Assembly: GCA_947476925.1 (NCBI GenBank)
Contig: CANJSF010000016.1
Location: 29,727 to 93,726, forward strand
Length of the DNA stretch: 64,000 nt
Reading direction: 5' to 3'
DNA from: Rhodospirillaceae bacterium
Lineage (GTDB): Bacteria; Pseudomonadota; Alphaproteobacteria; Rhodospirillales; Rhodospirillaceae
Part shown: positions 24,598-32,315 of the stretch, in pieces
How the letters are laid out: every line of letters starts with the position of its first letter
Position numbering within the stretch: the first letter of the stretch is position 1
Made by a program: the position numbers and the translations under genes
The notes under the pieces: model-generated
The model's input: only the letters and a program-made list of their open reading frames with translations
Told to the model about the DNA's origin: nothing
Database searches by the model: none

Positions 24598-25335
24598 TCA
24601 AATCATCGCCATGCCGCCATTCACATGCAACGTTTGGCCGGTGACGTAAGCTGCCTCTGCGCTTGCTAAGTAAGCCACCGCCGCGCCGATATCCTCGCCC
24701 GTGCCCATGCGCGCCAACGGAATAGAATCGGTGATGCGCTTGCGTTGATCATCATTCAAGCCGTCGGTCATGGCGCTAACAATAAAGCCGGGAGCGACCG
24801 CATTGACGGTGATGTTGCGGCTGGCCACTTCTTGGGCCAACGACTTCGTCAGCCCGATGAGACCGGCTTTCGAGGCCACGTAGTTAACTTGGCCGGGGTT
24901 GCCGGTTACCCCCACAACCGAGGAAATATTGATGATGCGCCCATGGCGGCGCTTCATCATGCCTTTGACCGCCGCACGGCTAAGCCGGAATGCCGTTCCC
25001 AGGTTAATACCCAGCACATCCCAAAAATCCTGATCCTTCATGCGCAAAATCAAACCATCGCGCGTGATGCCTGCATTGTTGACTAGAATATCGACCTGCC
25101 CCATCGCCGCTTCGGCATTGGGGATCATTTTTTCGACAGCCTCGGTGTCGGCCAAATTGCACACAATGACGTGTGCGCGCTCTTTCAACTCGGCGGCTAG
25201 GGCTTCGAGCGCCTCTTGCCGCGTGCCGTGCAACGCAACCGTGGCGCCTTGCGCATGCAGAGATGTCGCGATGGCCCGACCGATACCGCCGCTGGCTCCT
25301 GTGATCAGAGCGCATTTCCCGGTGAGATCAAACAT
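24598..25335 (-). CDS. fabG: 3-oxoacyl-[acyl-carrier-protein] reductase
   Basis: NADPH-dependent reduction of β-ketoacyl-ACP in fatty-acid synthesis. The 245-residue SDR has the cofactor motif TGASGGIG (residues 13-20), NNAG, the catalytic Ser in ISSVVG and Tyr-Lys in YVASK. Its place between fabD and acpP and the terminal NGGMAMI support FabG over a generic SDR. AAGGAGA lies just upstream of the ATG. Confidence 0.96.
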   Translation of the reverse strand: MFDLTGKCALITGASGGIGRAIATSLHAQGATVALHGTRQEALEALAAELKERAHVIVCNLADTEAVEKMIPNAEAAMGQVDILVNNAGITRDGLILRMKDQDFWDVLGINLGTAFRLSRAAVKGMMKRRHGRIINISSVVGVTGNPGQVNYVASKAGLIGLTKSLAQEVASRNITVNAVAPGFIVSAMTDGLNDDQRKRITDSIPLARMGTGEDIGAAVAYLASAEAAYVTGQTLHVNGGMAMI

Positions 25336-25347
25336 GAAGCTGTCTCC

Positions 25348-26292
25348 TTATAAGCGCTTAAGAAACTCTTCGACGTCTTTGGGGCCTTGGATGCTGATGC
25401 CAACAACATCGCCATGAATACGTTTGGCCAAGCCGGTGAGCACCTTGCCCGCGCCAACCTCGATCAGTGTATCAATCCCGCTTGCGGCCATGAACAACAC
25501 ACTTTCGCGCCAGCGCACCATACCGGTGACTTGCTCGACGAGAAGCCGGCGGATATCGGCAGGATCAATGGTCGTGAGCGCCGTGACGTTGGCCACAAGC
25601 GGCACCACGGGAGACATGACTTGAACGTTCGCCAATGCTTCGGCCATTACATCGGCGGCCGGTTTCATCAGCGCGCAGTGGAACGGTGCGCTAACTGCCA
25701 GCATAATGGCGCGCTTGGCACCTTTAGTTTTTGCAATTTCAATCGCCCGCTCTACAGCTGCTGTATGCCCAGAGACCACAACTTGGCCGGGCGCATTATC
25801 GTTAGCGGCGGCACAGATTTCATCGGGGCGGGATGCTTCAGCCGCCACAGCTATTGCTTGCTCGATTTCTAAGCCCAGCAACGCCGCCATGGCGCCTTCG
25901 CCCACCGGCACCGCCTTTTGCATGGCCTGGCCACGCGTTTTCAATAGCCGCGCAGCGTCGGCCAAGGTGAGTGAGCCCGCCGCGGCAAGAGCTGAATATT
26001 CACCCAAAGAATGGCCCGCAACATAACGCGCCTTATCGCGTATCGTGACTTTGCCCTGCCGTTCCAGAACGCGAAGCACCGCTAGACTCACCGACATCAG
26101 TGCCGGCTGCGCATTTTCAGTCAGCGTTAAATCTGACTCTTCGCCCTCGAACATCAGCTTGGTGAGATTCTGTTTCAAGGCGTCGTCAACTTCGCCAAAC
26201 ACTTCGCGCGCCTCGGGGAACGCCGCGGCTAGATCTTTGCCCATGCCGATGGCCTGCGACCCTTGACCCGGAAATACAAAGGCCCCGTTCAT
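25348..26292 (-). CDS. fabD: Malonyl-CoA:ACP transacylase
   Basis: Loads malonyl groups onto acyl carrier protein. The 314-residue enzyme shows FPGQGSQ near the N-terminus, the nucleophile S95 in GHSLGEY and the catalytic His in SAPFHCALM. ATG at 26292 with GGGAGAGA upstream gives the family-typical N-terminus; the frame is open to 26400, but those extra residues do not resemble the family. It is the first gene of the fab operon and is divergent from the DUF2975-like gene across 186 bases. Confidence 0.95.
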   Translation of the reverse strand: MNGAFVFPGQGSQAIGMGKDLAAAFPEAREVFGEVDDALKQNLTKLMFEGEESDLTLTENAQPALMSVSLAVLRVLERQGKVTIRDKARYVAGHSLGEYSALAAAGSLTLADAARLLKTRGQAMQKAVPVGEGAMAALLGLEIEQAIAVAAEASRPDEICAAANDNAPGQVVVSGHTAAVERAIEIAKTKGAKRAIMLAVSAPFHCALMKPAADVMAEALANVQVMSPVVPLVANVTALTTIDPADIRRLLVEQVTGMVRWRESVLFMAASGIDTLIEVGAGKVLTGLAKRIHGDVVGISIQGPKDVEEFLKRL

Positions 26293-26412
26293 TCGATCTC
26301 TCCCTTGGTTCTGCGGTGCGGCGGGGTGAGTGCTGGGAAATAACCCGAGTGTCAAGGCGGGCGTGAACTTCGCCATATTGGGGGCCACCATAAAAATCAT
26401 GTTCTATAGCAA

Positions 26413-26441
26413 TTGATTACTGTTTTATTTTAATTTATGAT
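26413..26441 (+). promoter_or_regulatory. Candidate sigma-70-type promoter for the DUF2975-like operon
   Basis: TTGATT at 26413-26418 and TATGAT at 26436-26441 have a 17-base spacer and sit in a distinctly AT-rich patch. Transcription would start near 26448, about 30 bases before the ATG at 26479. Confidence 0.5.
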
Positions 26442-26478
26442 TGCTCTGCTTGCTTGTTTTTGAGCCAATGGGGCGGCA

Positions 26479-27024
26479 ATGACCGATTTACAGCGACTGA
26501 GCGCCATCAGCAGCCTGTTGGGCTGGATCTGCTTGGCGTTGATGGCCTTCCTGCCCGCCTCTGTAATCGCCTGCTGGCTATACTTTGACGTTTTTGGCCC
26601 CGGCATTGCCGACCGTTTGGGCATTGCGCGGACTTACACCATCCCCGACCAACTCACTTCGCTACAAATTGCGTTGGGAATCGGCGTGATGATGGTGCCG
26701 GTCGCCATCATGATGTTTGGGCTGTGGAACTTGCGGCAGTTGTTCGCGGGCTTTGGCGCCGGGCGCATTTTCACAATCGAGAACACGCGCGCGCTGCGAA
26801 TATTTGCTTGGTCGGCCATGGCGGTGATTGTCGTTCAGTTTTTTACTGACGGTCTTTTGACCGTGGTGCTGACCTTGAACAACCCGCCTGGCCAGCGTGT
26901 CTTGGCACTGAGCTTGTCGACTGAGCAGCTCGTCGCGTTGTTTGTCGGAGCTGTGTTCGTAGTGATTGCGCGCGTGCTTGAGGAAGGCCGTAAACTCGCC
27001 GACGATAACGCTTCAATTTTGTGA
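26479..27024 (+). CDS. DUF2975-like four-helix membrane protein
   Basis: A 181-residue protein with four predicted transmembrane helices (about residues 12-36, 62-84, 106-130 and 147-168). The pattern of a helix, a loop with a FTIENTRALRIFAW-type motif and a further helix resembles DUF2975 membrane proteins, which often pair with a small Cro/CI-type regulator, as here. Function is unknown in the family. It starts a compact cluster of three genes with gaps of 9 and 4 bases. The family call rests on pattern and gene pairing, so it is tentative. Confidence 0.75.
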   Translation: MTDLQRLSAISSLLGWICLALMAFLPASVIACWLYFDVFGPGIADRLGIARTYTIPDQLTSLQIALGIGVMMVPVAIMMFGLWNLRQLFAGFGAGRIFTIENTRALRIFAWSAMAVIVVQFFTDGLLTVVLTLNNPPGQRVLALSLSTEQLVALFVGAVFVVIARVLEEGRKLADDNASIL

Positions 27025-27033
27025 ACTAGCACC

Positions 27034-27294
27034 ATGTCAATTGTCGTTAATCTGGACGTGATGATGGCGCGACGCAAAGTAAAGTCGAAAGACTTGGCCG
27101 CATTTGTCGGCGTCACAGAACAAAACATGTCATTGCTGAAGTCGGGCAAGATCAAAGGCGTGCGGTTTTCCACGCTTGATCGGATTTGCACGTACCTCAA
27201 CTGCCAACCCGGCGACATTCTCGAACATCGTCCCTCAGAACCGATGGACGACGATCTGACACCCCAATCCTCACACCCCGAAGCTGCGGAGTAA
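27034..27294 (+). CDS. Cro/CI-type (YozG-like) transcriptional regulator
   Basis: An 86-residue protein with a compact helix-turn-helix domain (about residues 3-68): VNLDVMMARRKVKSKDLAAF, then VTEQNMSLLKSGKIKGVRFS as the recognition region, and CTYLNCQPGDILEH, the characteristic end of the YozG-like family. The last 20 residues are acidic and probably disordered. It follows the DUF2975-like membrane gene by 9 bases; a membrane protein controlling or controlled by the regulator is plausible but unproven. Confidence 0.88.
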   Translation: MSIVVNLDVMMARRKVKSKDLAAFVGVTEQNMSLLKSGKIKGVRFSTLDRICTYLNCQPGDILEHRPSEPMDDDLTPQSSHPEAAE

Positions 27295-27298
27295 CATC

Positions 27299-27538
27299 AT
27301 GACCAGCCCGACCGTTGAATTATCGGTTGCTGCCACCAGCGAAGAATTAGTGCTGCTGTCGGCCGCAGCTCACAAATGCCGTATGTCATTGCGCGATTTC
27401 TTGCGGCTTCAGGTCATGGCGGCAGCGAAGCTGGCTGCAAAAACCGACAAAGCTGACGTTTCACCCAGTCAATCCCCGAACCTTGGATTAGCCGATACGT
27501 TTGCAAGCAACGGACTTCGGCCCGTCTTTTTGCCCTAA
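27299..27538 (+). CDS. Small hypothetical protein, possibly ribbon-helix-helix-like
   Basis: A 79-residue product I cannot assign. Residues 4-46 (ELSVAATSEELVLLSAAAHK, then CRMSLRDFLRLQVMAAAKLA) have a short strand followed by two helices, the layout of a ribbon-helix-helix DNA-binding or DUF1778-type antitoxin module. No partner toxin gene is adjacent. It starts 4 bases after the Cro/CI-type gene, so it is likely in the same transcript. Confidence 0.6.
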   Translation: MTSPTVELSVAATSEELVLLSAAAHKCRMSLRDFLRLQVMAAAKLAAKTDKADVSPSQSPNLGLADTFASNGLRPVFLP

Positions 27539-27590
27539 GGACAGATCGATTCGCTTAACACATTGATTTATATATATTTTTAATTCGCCG

Positions 27591-27610
27591 CCGACCTTGT
27601 ACGAGGTCGG
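27591..27610. repeat. Perfect 7-bp inverted repeat at the rpsF promoter
   Basis: CCGACCT (27591-27597) and AGGTCGG (27604-27610) flank a six-base centre. No U-tract follows on either strand, so it is not a standard terminator. It overlaps the candidate -35 element and could be an operator. Confidence 0.45.
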
Positions 27611-27624
27611 GAAATGTGTATATT
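27597..27624 (+). promoter_or_regulatory. Candidate promoter of the rpsF operon
   Basis: TTGTAC at 27597-27602 and TATATT at 27619-27624 are 16 bases apart, with an AT-rich upstream stretch (27562-27585) that could act as an UP element. The -35 match is weak. A start near 27631 gives a leader of about 97 bases. Confidence 0.4.
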
Positions 27625-27661
27625 CCGCGCCTTCCATAGCTCCTTGCCGTCCTCCTCGTGG

Positions 27662-27694
27662 GGTCGGCTATGTCGGGCGCCGATGGTCGGCGAC
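27662..27694 (+). promoter_or_regulatory. Structured rpsF leader with two alternative hairpins
   Basis: GGTCGGC occurs at 27662-27668 and again at 27685-27691. The intervening GCCGA (27679-27683) can pair with either TCGGC copy but not both, giving two exclusive hairpins, the second extended by GTC/GAC around a GGGC bulge. Leaders of rpsF operons in several bacteria bind the S6:S18 dimer for feedback control through a CCG-containing element; this is a candidate for such a site, not a proven match. Confidence 0.4.
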
Positions 27695-27727
27695 CAGACG
27701 AGACAAGCCACAAGGAGTCCAAGAGCA

Positions 27728-28282
27728 ATGGCTTTATACGAAAGCGTTGTGATCGCGCGCCAAGATCTCTCGACTGCTCAGGTCGATACACTCGGCGACG
27801 AACTCACCAAGATCCTGTCTGAAGGCGGCGCGAAAGTCACCAAACGCGAAAATTGGGGACTGCGCTCGTTGAATTTCCGCATCAAGAAAAACCGGAAGGG
27901 TCACTACTTGATGTTCAATCTCGATGCGCCGTCAACGGCGGTAGTCGAGTATGAGCGTCGTATGCGCATCAATGAAGATGTGTTGCGCTACCTGACCGTG
28001 AAGGTCGATGAGCTTGAAGAAGGCCCCTCGGCAGTCATGCAAAACAAAGATCGCGGCGAACGTGAAGAACGTGGCGGCTTCGGTGGCGGTGGCCGCGGTG
28101 GCTTCGGCGGTGGTGGCGGCTTCGGCGGCGGTGGCCGCGGCGGCTTTGGCGGTGGTGACCGCGGTGGTTTCGGTGGCGGCGGTGGCCGCGGTGGCTTTGG
28201 CGGCGGCGGTGGCCGCGGCGGTCACTTCGAGTCGGGCCGACGCTCTTCAGCGCCGGGCTCATCTGACGCATCGGGAGCCTGA
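27728..28282 (+). CDS. rpsF: 30S ribosomal protein S6 with a long Gly/Arg-rich C-terminal tail
   Basis: Residues 1-95 form a normal S6 fold ([34 protein letters not shown]), which binds 16S rRNA with S18 in the small-subunit platform. From about residue 105 to 184 the protein is a low-complexity tail of [11 protein letters not shown] and GGDRGG units, ending in a Ser/Ala-rich segment. S6 tails vary and are usually short and charged; an RGG-type tail is unusual and suggests extra RNA contact. ATG at 27728 has AAGGAG at 27712-27717. The operon continues to rpsR, a DUF2232 gene and rplI. Confidence 0.95.
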   Translation: MALYESVVIARQDLSTAQVDTLGDELTKILSEGGAKVTKRENWGLRSLNFRIKKNRKGHYLMFNLDAPSTAVVEYERRMRINEDVLRYLTVKVDELEEGPSAVMQNKDRGEREERGGFGGGGRGGFGGGGGFGGGGRGGFGGGDRGGFGGGGGRGGFGGGGGRGGHFESGRRSSAPGSSDASGA

Positions 28283-28284
28283 TC

Positions 28285-28521
28285 ATGAACAAAACACGTC
28301 GTCCATTTTTTCGTCGTCGTAAGTCATGCCCGTTCACCGGCGTGAATGCGCCAAAGATCGATTTCAAAGACGTGCGGTTGCTGTCGCGCTACATCTCTGA
28401 GCGCGGCAAAATCGTACCCAGCAGAATCACTGCGGTGTCGACTAAGAAGCAACGCGAACTAGCCCGTGCGATCAAGCGCGCGCGCTTTCTCGCTTTGCTG
28501 CCTTACGTCATCGCGACCTGA
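28285..28521 (+). CDS. rpsR: 30S ribosomal protein S18
   Basis: A 78-residue basic protein that pairs with S6 on the 30S platform. [15 protein letters not shown], the [20 protein letters not shown] core and [20 protein letters not shown] are standard S18 features. It starts 2 bases after the rpsF stop, consistent with coupled, roughly equal synthesis of the two binding partners. Confidence 0.97.
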   Translation: MNKTRRPFFRRRKSCPFTGVNAPKIDFKDVRLLSRYISERGKIVPSRITAVSTKKQRELARAIKRARFLALLPYVIAT

Positions 28522-28574
28522 TGCGGAACGGCGCGCGGGCCTACTCTTTGACGAAGGCCCGCTGCCGGTAACTT

Positions 28575-29528
28575 ATGAACCGCTCTGCGCTTTTGGCTGT
28601 AGCCGCTGGCGCGTTTGGTGCCACCTTGATGGTGGCTGCGCTGCAGGGCTCGTTCTTGGGCGTGGCGTTCGGATTGTTGTTTTCGTCGATGCCGCTCGCG
28701 ATGGCGGTGTTGGGTTTAGGCCCAGCATACTTGCCAGTGGCGGTCATGAGTGGAGCGGTCACAGTCGCTGTTCTGACGGGCTCGTTTGTCGGACCAGTGA
28801 TTTACTTCCTGAATGACGTTCTGCCGGTTGCGTTGTTGACGCGGCTGGTCAGATCCGAGGCAGGACAGGCACTACCCAGCGGCGTGCTGGTCGGGCGAAG
28901 CGTTACCTTGCTCGGCATTCTGGCGGCGGTGTTGGTGGCCATGGTTCTAGTGTTAATGCCGATTGGCCCTGAGGGTCTTGAGGCAACACTGAGAGCCGGA
29001 ATTGATAAAGCGCTGGCCGAGGTAGCCCAGCGCGCGACAGCAGAGCCCGCCCGAGTTGCGGCTGCGCTGAAAACGTTGGAGGCCACGGCGGTTTTTTTGC
29101 CCGGCGCGGCGGGATGGAATTGGTGCTTGCGGGCGATTGCAAGTGCTGCGGCGGCTCAGGCGATTTTGATGCGCTTGGGTCATGCGTTGGGACCAACGCC
29201 CAGTTATCGCCAAATGGCGGTGCCGGGATGGTTCCTCGCGGTGTTCTGGGCGGTGATCCTGTTGGGATGGCTCAGCTCAGGCGATGTCAGTTTCATCGCC
29301 AAGAACGCCGCCGGTGTGTTGTGTTTGCCTTGGGTGCTGCAGGGCCTGGCTTTGGTTCATAGCGCGCTGGGGCGAAAAGCGAATGCCAGCTTCTGGCTGG
29401 TTGGGTTTTATATGTTGGCCTTGTCGACGGCGACGGTGTCGTTTGCGATTTTGGTCGGCGCTGGTGTAGCGGATCATTTTTTAAAGCTGCGGGAACGGAT
29501 GGATGTCCCAAAGCAAGGAGGCGTGTGA
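28575..29528 (+). CDS. DUF2232 membrane protein
   Basis: A 317-residue, very hydrophobic protein with about eight transmembrane helices (for example about residues 5-45, 50-78, 110-135, 212-232, 240-262 and 275-300). It fits the DUF2232/YybS-like family, which in alphaproteobacteria commonly lies between rpsR and rplI. The biochemical role is unknown; conserved linkage to ribosomal protein genes may reflect translation or membrane-stress coupling. Its stop overlaps the rplI start by one base. Confidence 0.85.
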   Translation: MNRSALLAVAAGAFGATLMVAALQGSFLGVAFGLLFSSMPLAMAVLGLGPAYLPVAVMSGAVTVAVLTGSFVGPVIYFLNDVLPVALLTRLVRSEAGQALPSGVLVGRSVTLLGILAAVLVAMVLVLMPIGPEGLEATLRAGIDKALAEVAQRATAEPARVAAALKTLEATAVFLPGAAGWNWCLRAIASAAAAQAILMRLGHALGPTPSYRQMAVPGWFLAVFWAVILLGWLSSGDVSFIAKNAAGVLCLPWVLQGLALVHSALGRKANASFWLVGFYMLALSTATVSFAILVGAGVADHFLKLRERMDVPKQGGV

Positions 29529-30091
29529 TGCAAGTGATTTTGTTGGAACGTATCGAGCGTTTGGGTTCTTTGGGTGAAGTGGTGAACGTGAAGCCAGGCT
29601 TTGCGCGCAACTTTCTTTTGCCCAAGAAAAAAGCCCTGCGCGCAAATAAAGACAACATGGCGTATTTCGAAACCAAACGCGCCGAATTGGAAGCATTGAA
29701 CGCCAAGCATCGCGAAGACGCACAAGGCACCGCCGGCAAGCTTGACGGCTACAAGTTAGTGCTGGTCCGTCAGGCCGGTGAAGGTGGTCAATTGTACGGC
29801 TCGGTGAGCTCTCGTGATATCGCTGACGCGCTGATCGAACACAAGTTCAAGGTCGAGCGCAACCAAGTGGTGCTGGCCAATCCGATTAAAGTCTTGGGCG
29901 TGACGAAAGTGCCCGTCCGACTTCATGCTGATGTGAAAGTAACAATCGAGGTGACGGTTGCGCGCTCGATGGAAAAGGCAGATCTCGAAGCCGCCCAGGC
30001 CGCCAGCATGTTGGAACGTGCCGAAGACGCCGAGAAATTGCTGAGCGATGTGGCCACCGAAACGCCCGCCGAGGAAGCCACGGCAGCTTAG
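29528..30091 (+). CDS. rplI: 50S ribosomal protein L9
   Basis: A 187-residue L9: N-terminal rRNA-binding domain (MQVILLERIERLGSLGEVVN, then VKPGFARNFLLPKKKA), a long central helix (about 40-75) and a C-terminal domain (about 78-148). The last 35 residues are an acidic Ala/Glu-rich extension beyond the usual 150. ATG at 29528 is preferred over the GTG at 29525 because AAGGAGG (29515-29521) is then 6 bases upstream; it forms TGATG with the preceding stop. A strong terminator follows. Confidence 0.96.
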   Translation: MQVILLERIERLGSLGEVVNVKPGFARNFLLPKKKALRANKDNMAYFETKRAELEALNAKHREDAQGTAGKLDGYKLVLVRQAGEGGQLYGSVSSRDIADALIEHKFKVERNQVVLANPIKVLGVTKVPVRLHADVKVTIEVTVARSMEKADLEAAQAASMLERAEDAEKLLSDVATETPAEEATAA

Positions 30092-30116
30092 TTCTGCAAC
30101 GCAACACAAAAATCTT

Positions 30117-30155
30117 AACCGGCGCAGATTTAACCATCTGCGCCGGTTTTGTTTT
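30117..30155 (+). terminator. Rho-independent terminator of the rpsF-rpsR-DUF2232-rplI operon
   Basis: A perfect 13-bp stem (30117-30129 with 30136-30148) and a six-base loop, followed by TTTTGTTTT. It starts 25 bases after the rplI stop and separates the ribosomal operon from the COG0523 gene. Confidence 0.92.
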
Positions 30156-30217
30156 GGTGGCAGGACGCATCTAAGCCCTTATATAACCTCATTCCCCGTT
30201 GATCTGAGGCACACCCC

Positions 30218-31252
30218 ATGACTGCACAAATCCCCGTGACTGTTCTGACTGGCTATTTGGGTGCAGGTAAAACCACACTGCTCAACCGCGTTCTTTCTGA
30301 AAACCACGGCAAAAAATTCGCTGTCATCGTCAATGAGTTTGGCGAAATCGGCATTGATAGCGACTTGGTCGTGGGGGCCGACGAAGAAGTGTTTGAGATG
30401 AACAACGGCTGCATATGCTGCACGGTGCGTGGTGACCTAATCCGCATCATCGGCGGTTTGTTGAAGCGCAAGGGCACGTTTGACGCGATCTTAGTTGAAA
30501 CCACTGGCCTCGCCGATCCTGCACCTGTGGCGCAGACCTTCTTTGCCGATGAAGAGGTAAAAAAGCGCACGAAGTTGGATTCGGTGCTGACGGTCGTGGA
30601 TGCCAAACATGTGATGCAGCGCCTGGAAGACAGCCCCGAAGCGGCCGATCAAATTGCCTTTGCCGATGTACTGCTGCTCAACAAGGTTGACGCCGTAACT
30701 GCCGATGAGTTGGCTATTGTAGAGCGCAAGCTGCGCGCGCTGAACCCCTTTGCCAAAATTCACAAAACCCAACGCTGCGAGATCGGCCTTGATAAAATCC
30801 TTGATCAAGGCAGCTTCGATCTGCAACGCATCATTGAAATTAAGCCAGAGTTCTTAGGTGACGATCACAATCACCATCATCATGGCCACGACCACGACCA
30901 TGACCATGGACACGACCATCACGATCACAACGAGATGAAACACTATCACGACGAAGATATGGACAGTGTCTCGCTCAGCAGCACCAAACCTTTGAACCCC
31001 GGAAAGTTTGATTCGTGGATCAATGATGTGTTGATGTCGAAAGGGCCCACCATCTTGCGTGCCAAAGGGATTTTGAACCTAGCCGATGCCGACAACCGCT
31101 ATGTGTTCCAAGCGGTTCACATGATGTCTGAGGGTGCGTTCGCCGGCCCATGGCCCGCCAAGGACAAGCGCAATAGCCGCATGGTTTTTATTGGCCGTGA
31201 CCTCGACGCCGAAGCCTTGAAGCAAGGTTTTACCGCCTGCCAGATGGCCTAA
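30218..31252 (+). CDS. COG0523/CobW-family GTPase with His-rich loop (probable zinc metallochaperone)
   Basis: A 344-residue G3E P-loop GTPase: Walker [10 protein letters not shown] (12-20), the metal-binding C65-I-C67-C68 motif of the family, ETTG (94-97) and NKVD (155-158). Between the G domain and the C-terminal CobW domain lies a stretch of about 30 residues dominated by His and Asp (about 214-245), a likely metal reservoir. Characterised relatives deliver zinc or respond to zinc starvation. TTATATAAC at 30179-30187 could be part of a Zur-type site or a -10 element, but I do not call it. The downstream WD40 gene follows by 7 bases. Confidence 0.92.
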   Translation: MTAQIPVTVLTGYLGAGKTTLLNRVLSENHGKKFAVIVNEFGEIGIDSDLVVGADEEVFEMNNGCICCTVRGDLIRIIGGLLKRKGTFDAILVETTGLADPAPVAQTFFADEEVKKRTKLDSVLTVVDAKHVMQRLEDSPEAADQIAFADVLLLNKVDAVTADELAIVERKLRALNPFAKIHKTQRCEIGLDKILDQGSFDLQRIIEIKPEFLGDDHNHHHHGHDHDHDHGHDHHDHNEMKHYHDEDMDSVSLSSTKPLNPGKFDSWINDVLMSKGPTILRAKGILNLADADNRYVFQAVHMMSEGAFAGPWPAKDKRNSRMVFIGRDLDAEALKQGFTACQMA

Positions 31253-31259
31253 ACAAAAC

Positions 31260-32312
31260 ATGTCAGCTGGAGCGCCACTCGTAGAAAGCAAAGGCCTGTC
31301 GTGGGCGTTGGACGCTTATGTGATTGGCGCCGCCGCCACACCTGATAGCCGATTTTTTGTATGCTCGCTGGGAGATGGCACAGTTCGCGTGCTTGATCTG
31401 ACCGATGCCGCCAAAGGCTTCACGGCATATCAGATTCACAAAGGCGGTTCGTTATGCTTCGCGCCCGACATCGAGGCGGGCTCGCATTTGTCGGGCGGTG
31501 ATGACGGCAAGCTGGTAAAGGTCAAACTTGATGGGTCGACTGAAATCATTGCCGACCTTGGCCGCAAATGGATCGAACATGTCACGAGCCACCCGGACGC
31601 TGGCTTTCGCGCTTATGCGTCGGGCAAAGAAGCTTATGTACTGGGTAAGAAAAAGGGCGATGAACCACGCAAGATCACCCTGGAAACATCTGTCGGCGGC
31701 CTAGCCATCAATCCCAAAGGCAAACGCATCGCTATCGCGCACTACAACGCCGTGAATCTTTATTGGCTTGCCGCCAAAGACGGCCAGCCGCAAGTGTTGC
31801 CGTGGAAAGGCTCGCACCTGCAAACGACCTGGAGCCCCGATGGCGACTACGTTGTCACTGCCATGCAAGAGAACGCGTTGCATGGTTGGCGCCTATCCGA
31901 CGGTCAACATTTTCGCATGCAGGGCTATGCAGCAAAAATTCGCGCCATGTCATTCCCCAAGCGCGGGCATTTGTTAGCCACTGGCGGAGCAGACACTGTC
32001 ATATGTTGGCCGTTTACCGGCGGTGGGCCCATGGGCAAAGAGCCCTCGGAATTCGGCGGCATGGTCAATGGCCCGCCGGTCACTGCGGTCTTGGCGCACC
32101 CAAAGTTGGATGCCATCGCCGCAGGCTTTGAAAACGGCAAAGTTATTGTCGGCCAGCCTGGCAGCACGCGTGTGATGCCGATCGTTACCCCCGCGAAGGA
32201 TAAAGAGCCCAGCGCAGTTTCTGTGCTGGCGTGGACGCCAGACGGGGATCGCTTGCTGGCGGGGACCGAAGCGGGCGACGTTCACGTGGTCGACTTTCGC
32301 TCGCTGGCTTAA
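31260..32312 (+). CDS. WD40-repeat protein paired with the COG0523 GTPase
   Basis: A 350-residue β-propeller with about seven blades; WD-type spacing is visible from SRFFVCSLGDGTVRVLDL to AWTPDGDRLLAGTEAGDVHV. No signal peptide, so it is probably cytoplasmic. WD40 genes next to COG0523 GTPases recur in alphaproteobacteria, and a scaffold or client role in zinc allocation is the usual guess. It starts 7 bases after the GTPase, so the two are co-transcribed. Its biochemical function is unknown. Confidence 0.9.
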   Translation: MSAGAPLVESKGLSWALDAYVIGAAATPDSRFFVCSLGDGTVRVLDLTDAAKGFTAYQIHKGGSLCFAPDIEAGSHLSGGDDGKLVKVKLDGSTEIIADLGRKWIEHVTSHPDAGFRAYASGKEAYVLGKKKGDEPRKITLETSVGGLAINPKGKRIAIAHYNAVNLYWLAAKDGQPQVLPWKGSHLQTTWSPDGDYVVTAMQENALHGWRLSDGQHFRMQGYAAKIRAMSFPKRGHLLATGGADTVICWPFTGGGPMGKEPSEFGGMVNGPPVTAVLAHPKLDAIAAGFENGKVIVGQPGSTRVMPIVTPAKDKEPSAVSVLAWTPDGDRLLAGTEAGDVHVVDFRSLA

Positions 32313-32315
32313 AAC

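Noticed and set aside
28070..28240. Short tandem DNA repeats that might suggest a CRISPR array or satellite
   Set aside because: They are the coding sequence for the Gly/Arg tail of S6; no spacer-repeat architecture.
30179..30187. Possible Zur operator (TTATATAAC) before the COG0523 gene
   Set aside because: Only a short palindromic core is present, which equally fits a -10 element; a motif scan would be needed.
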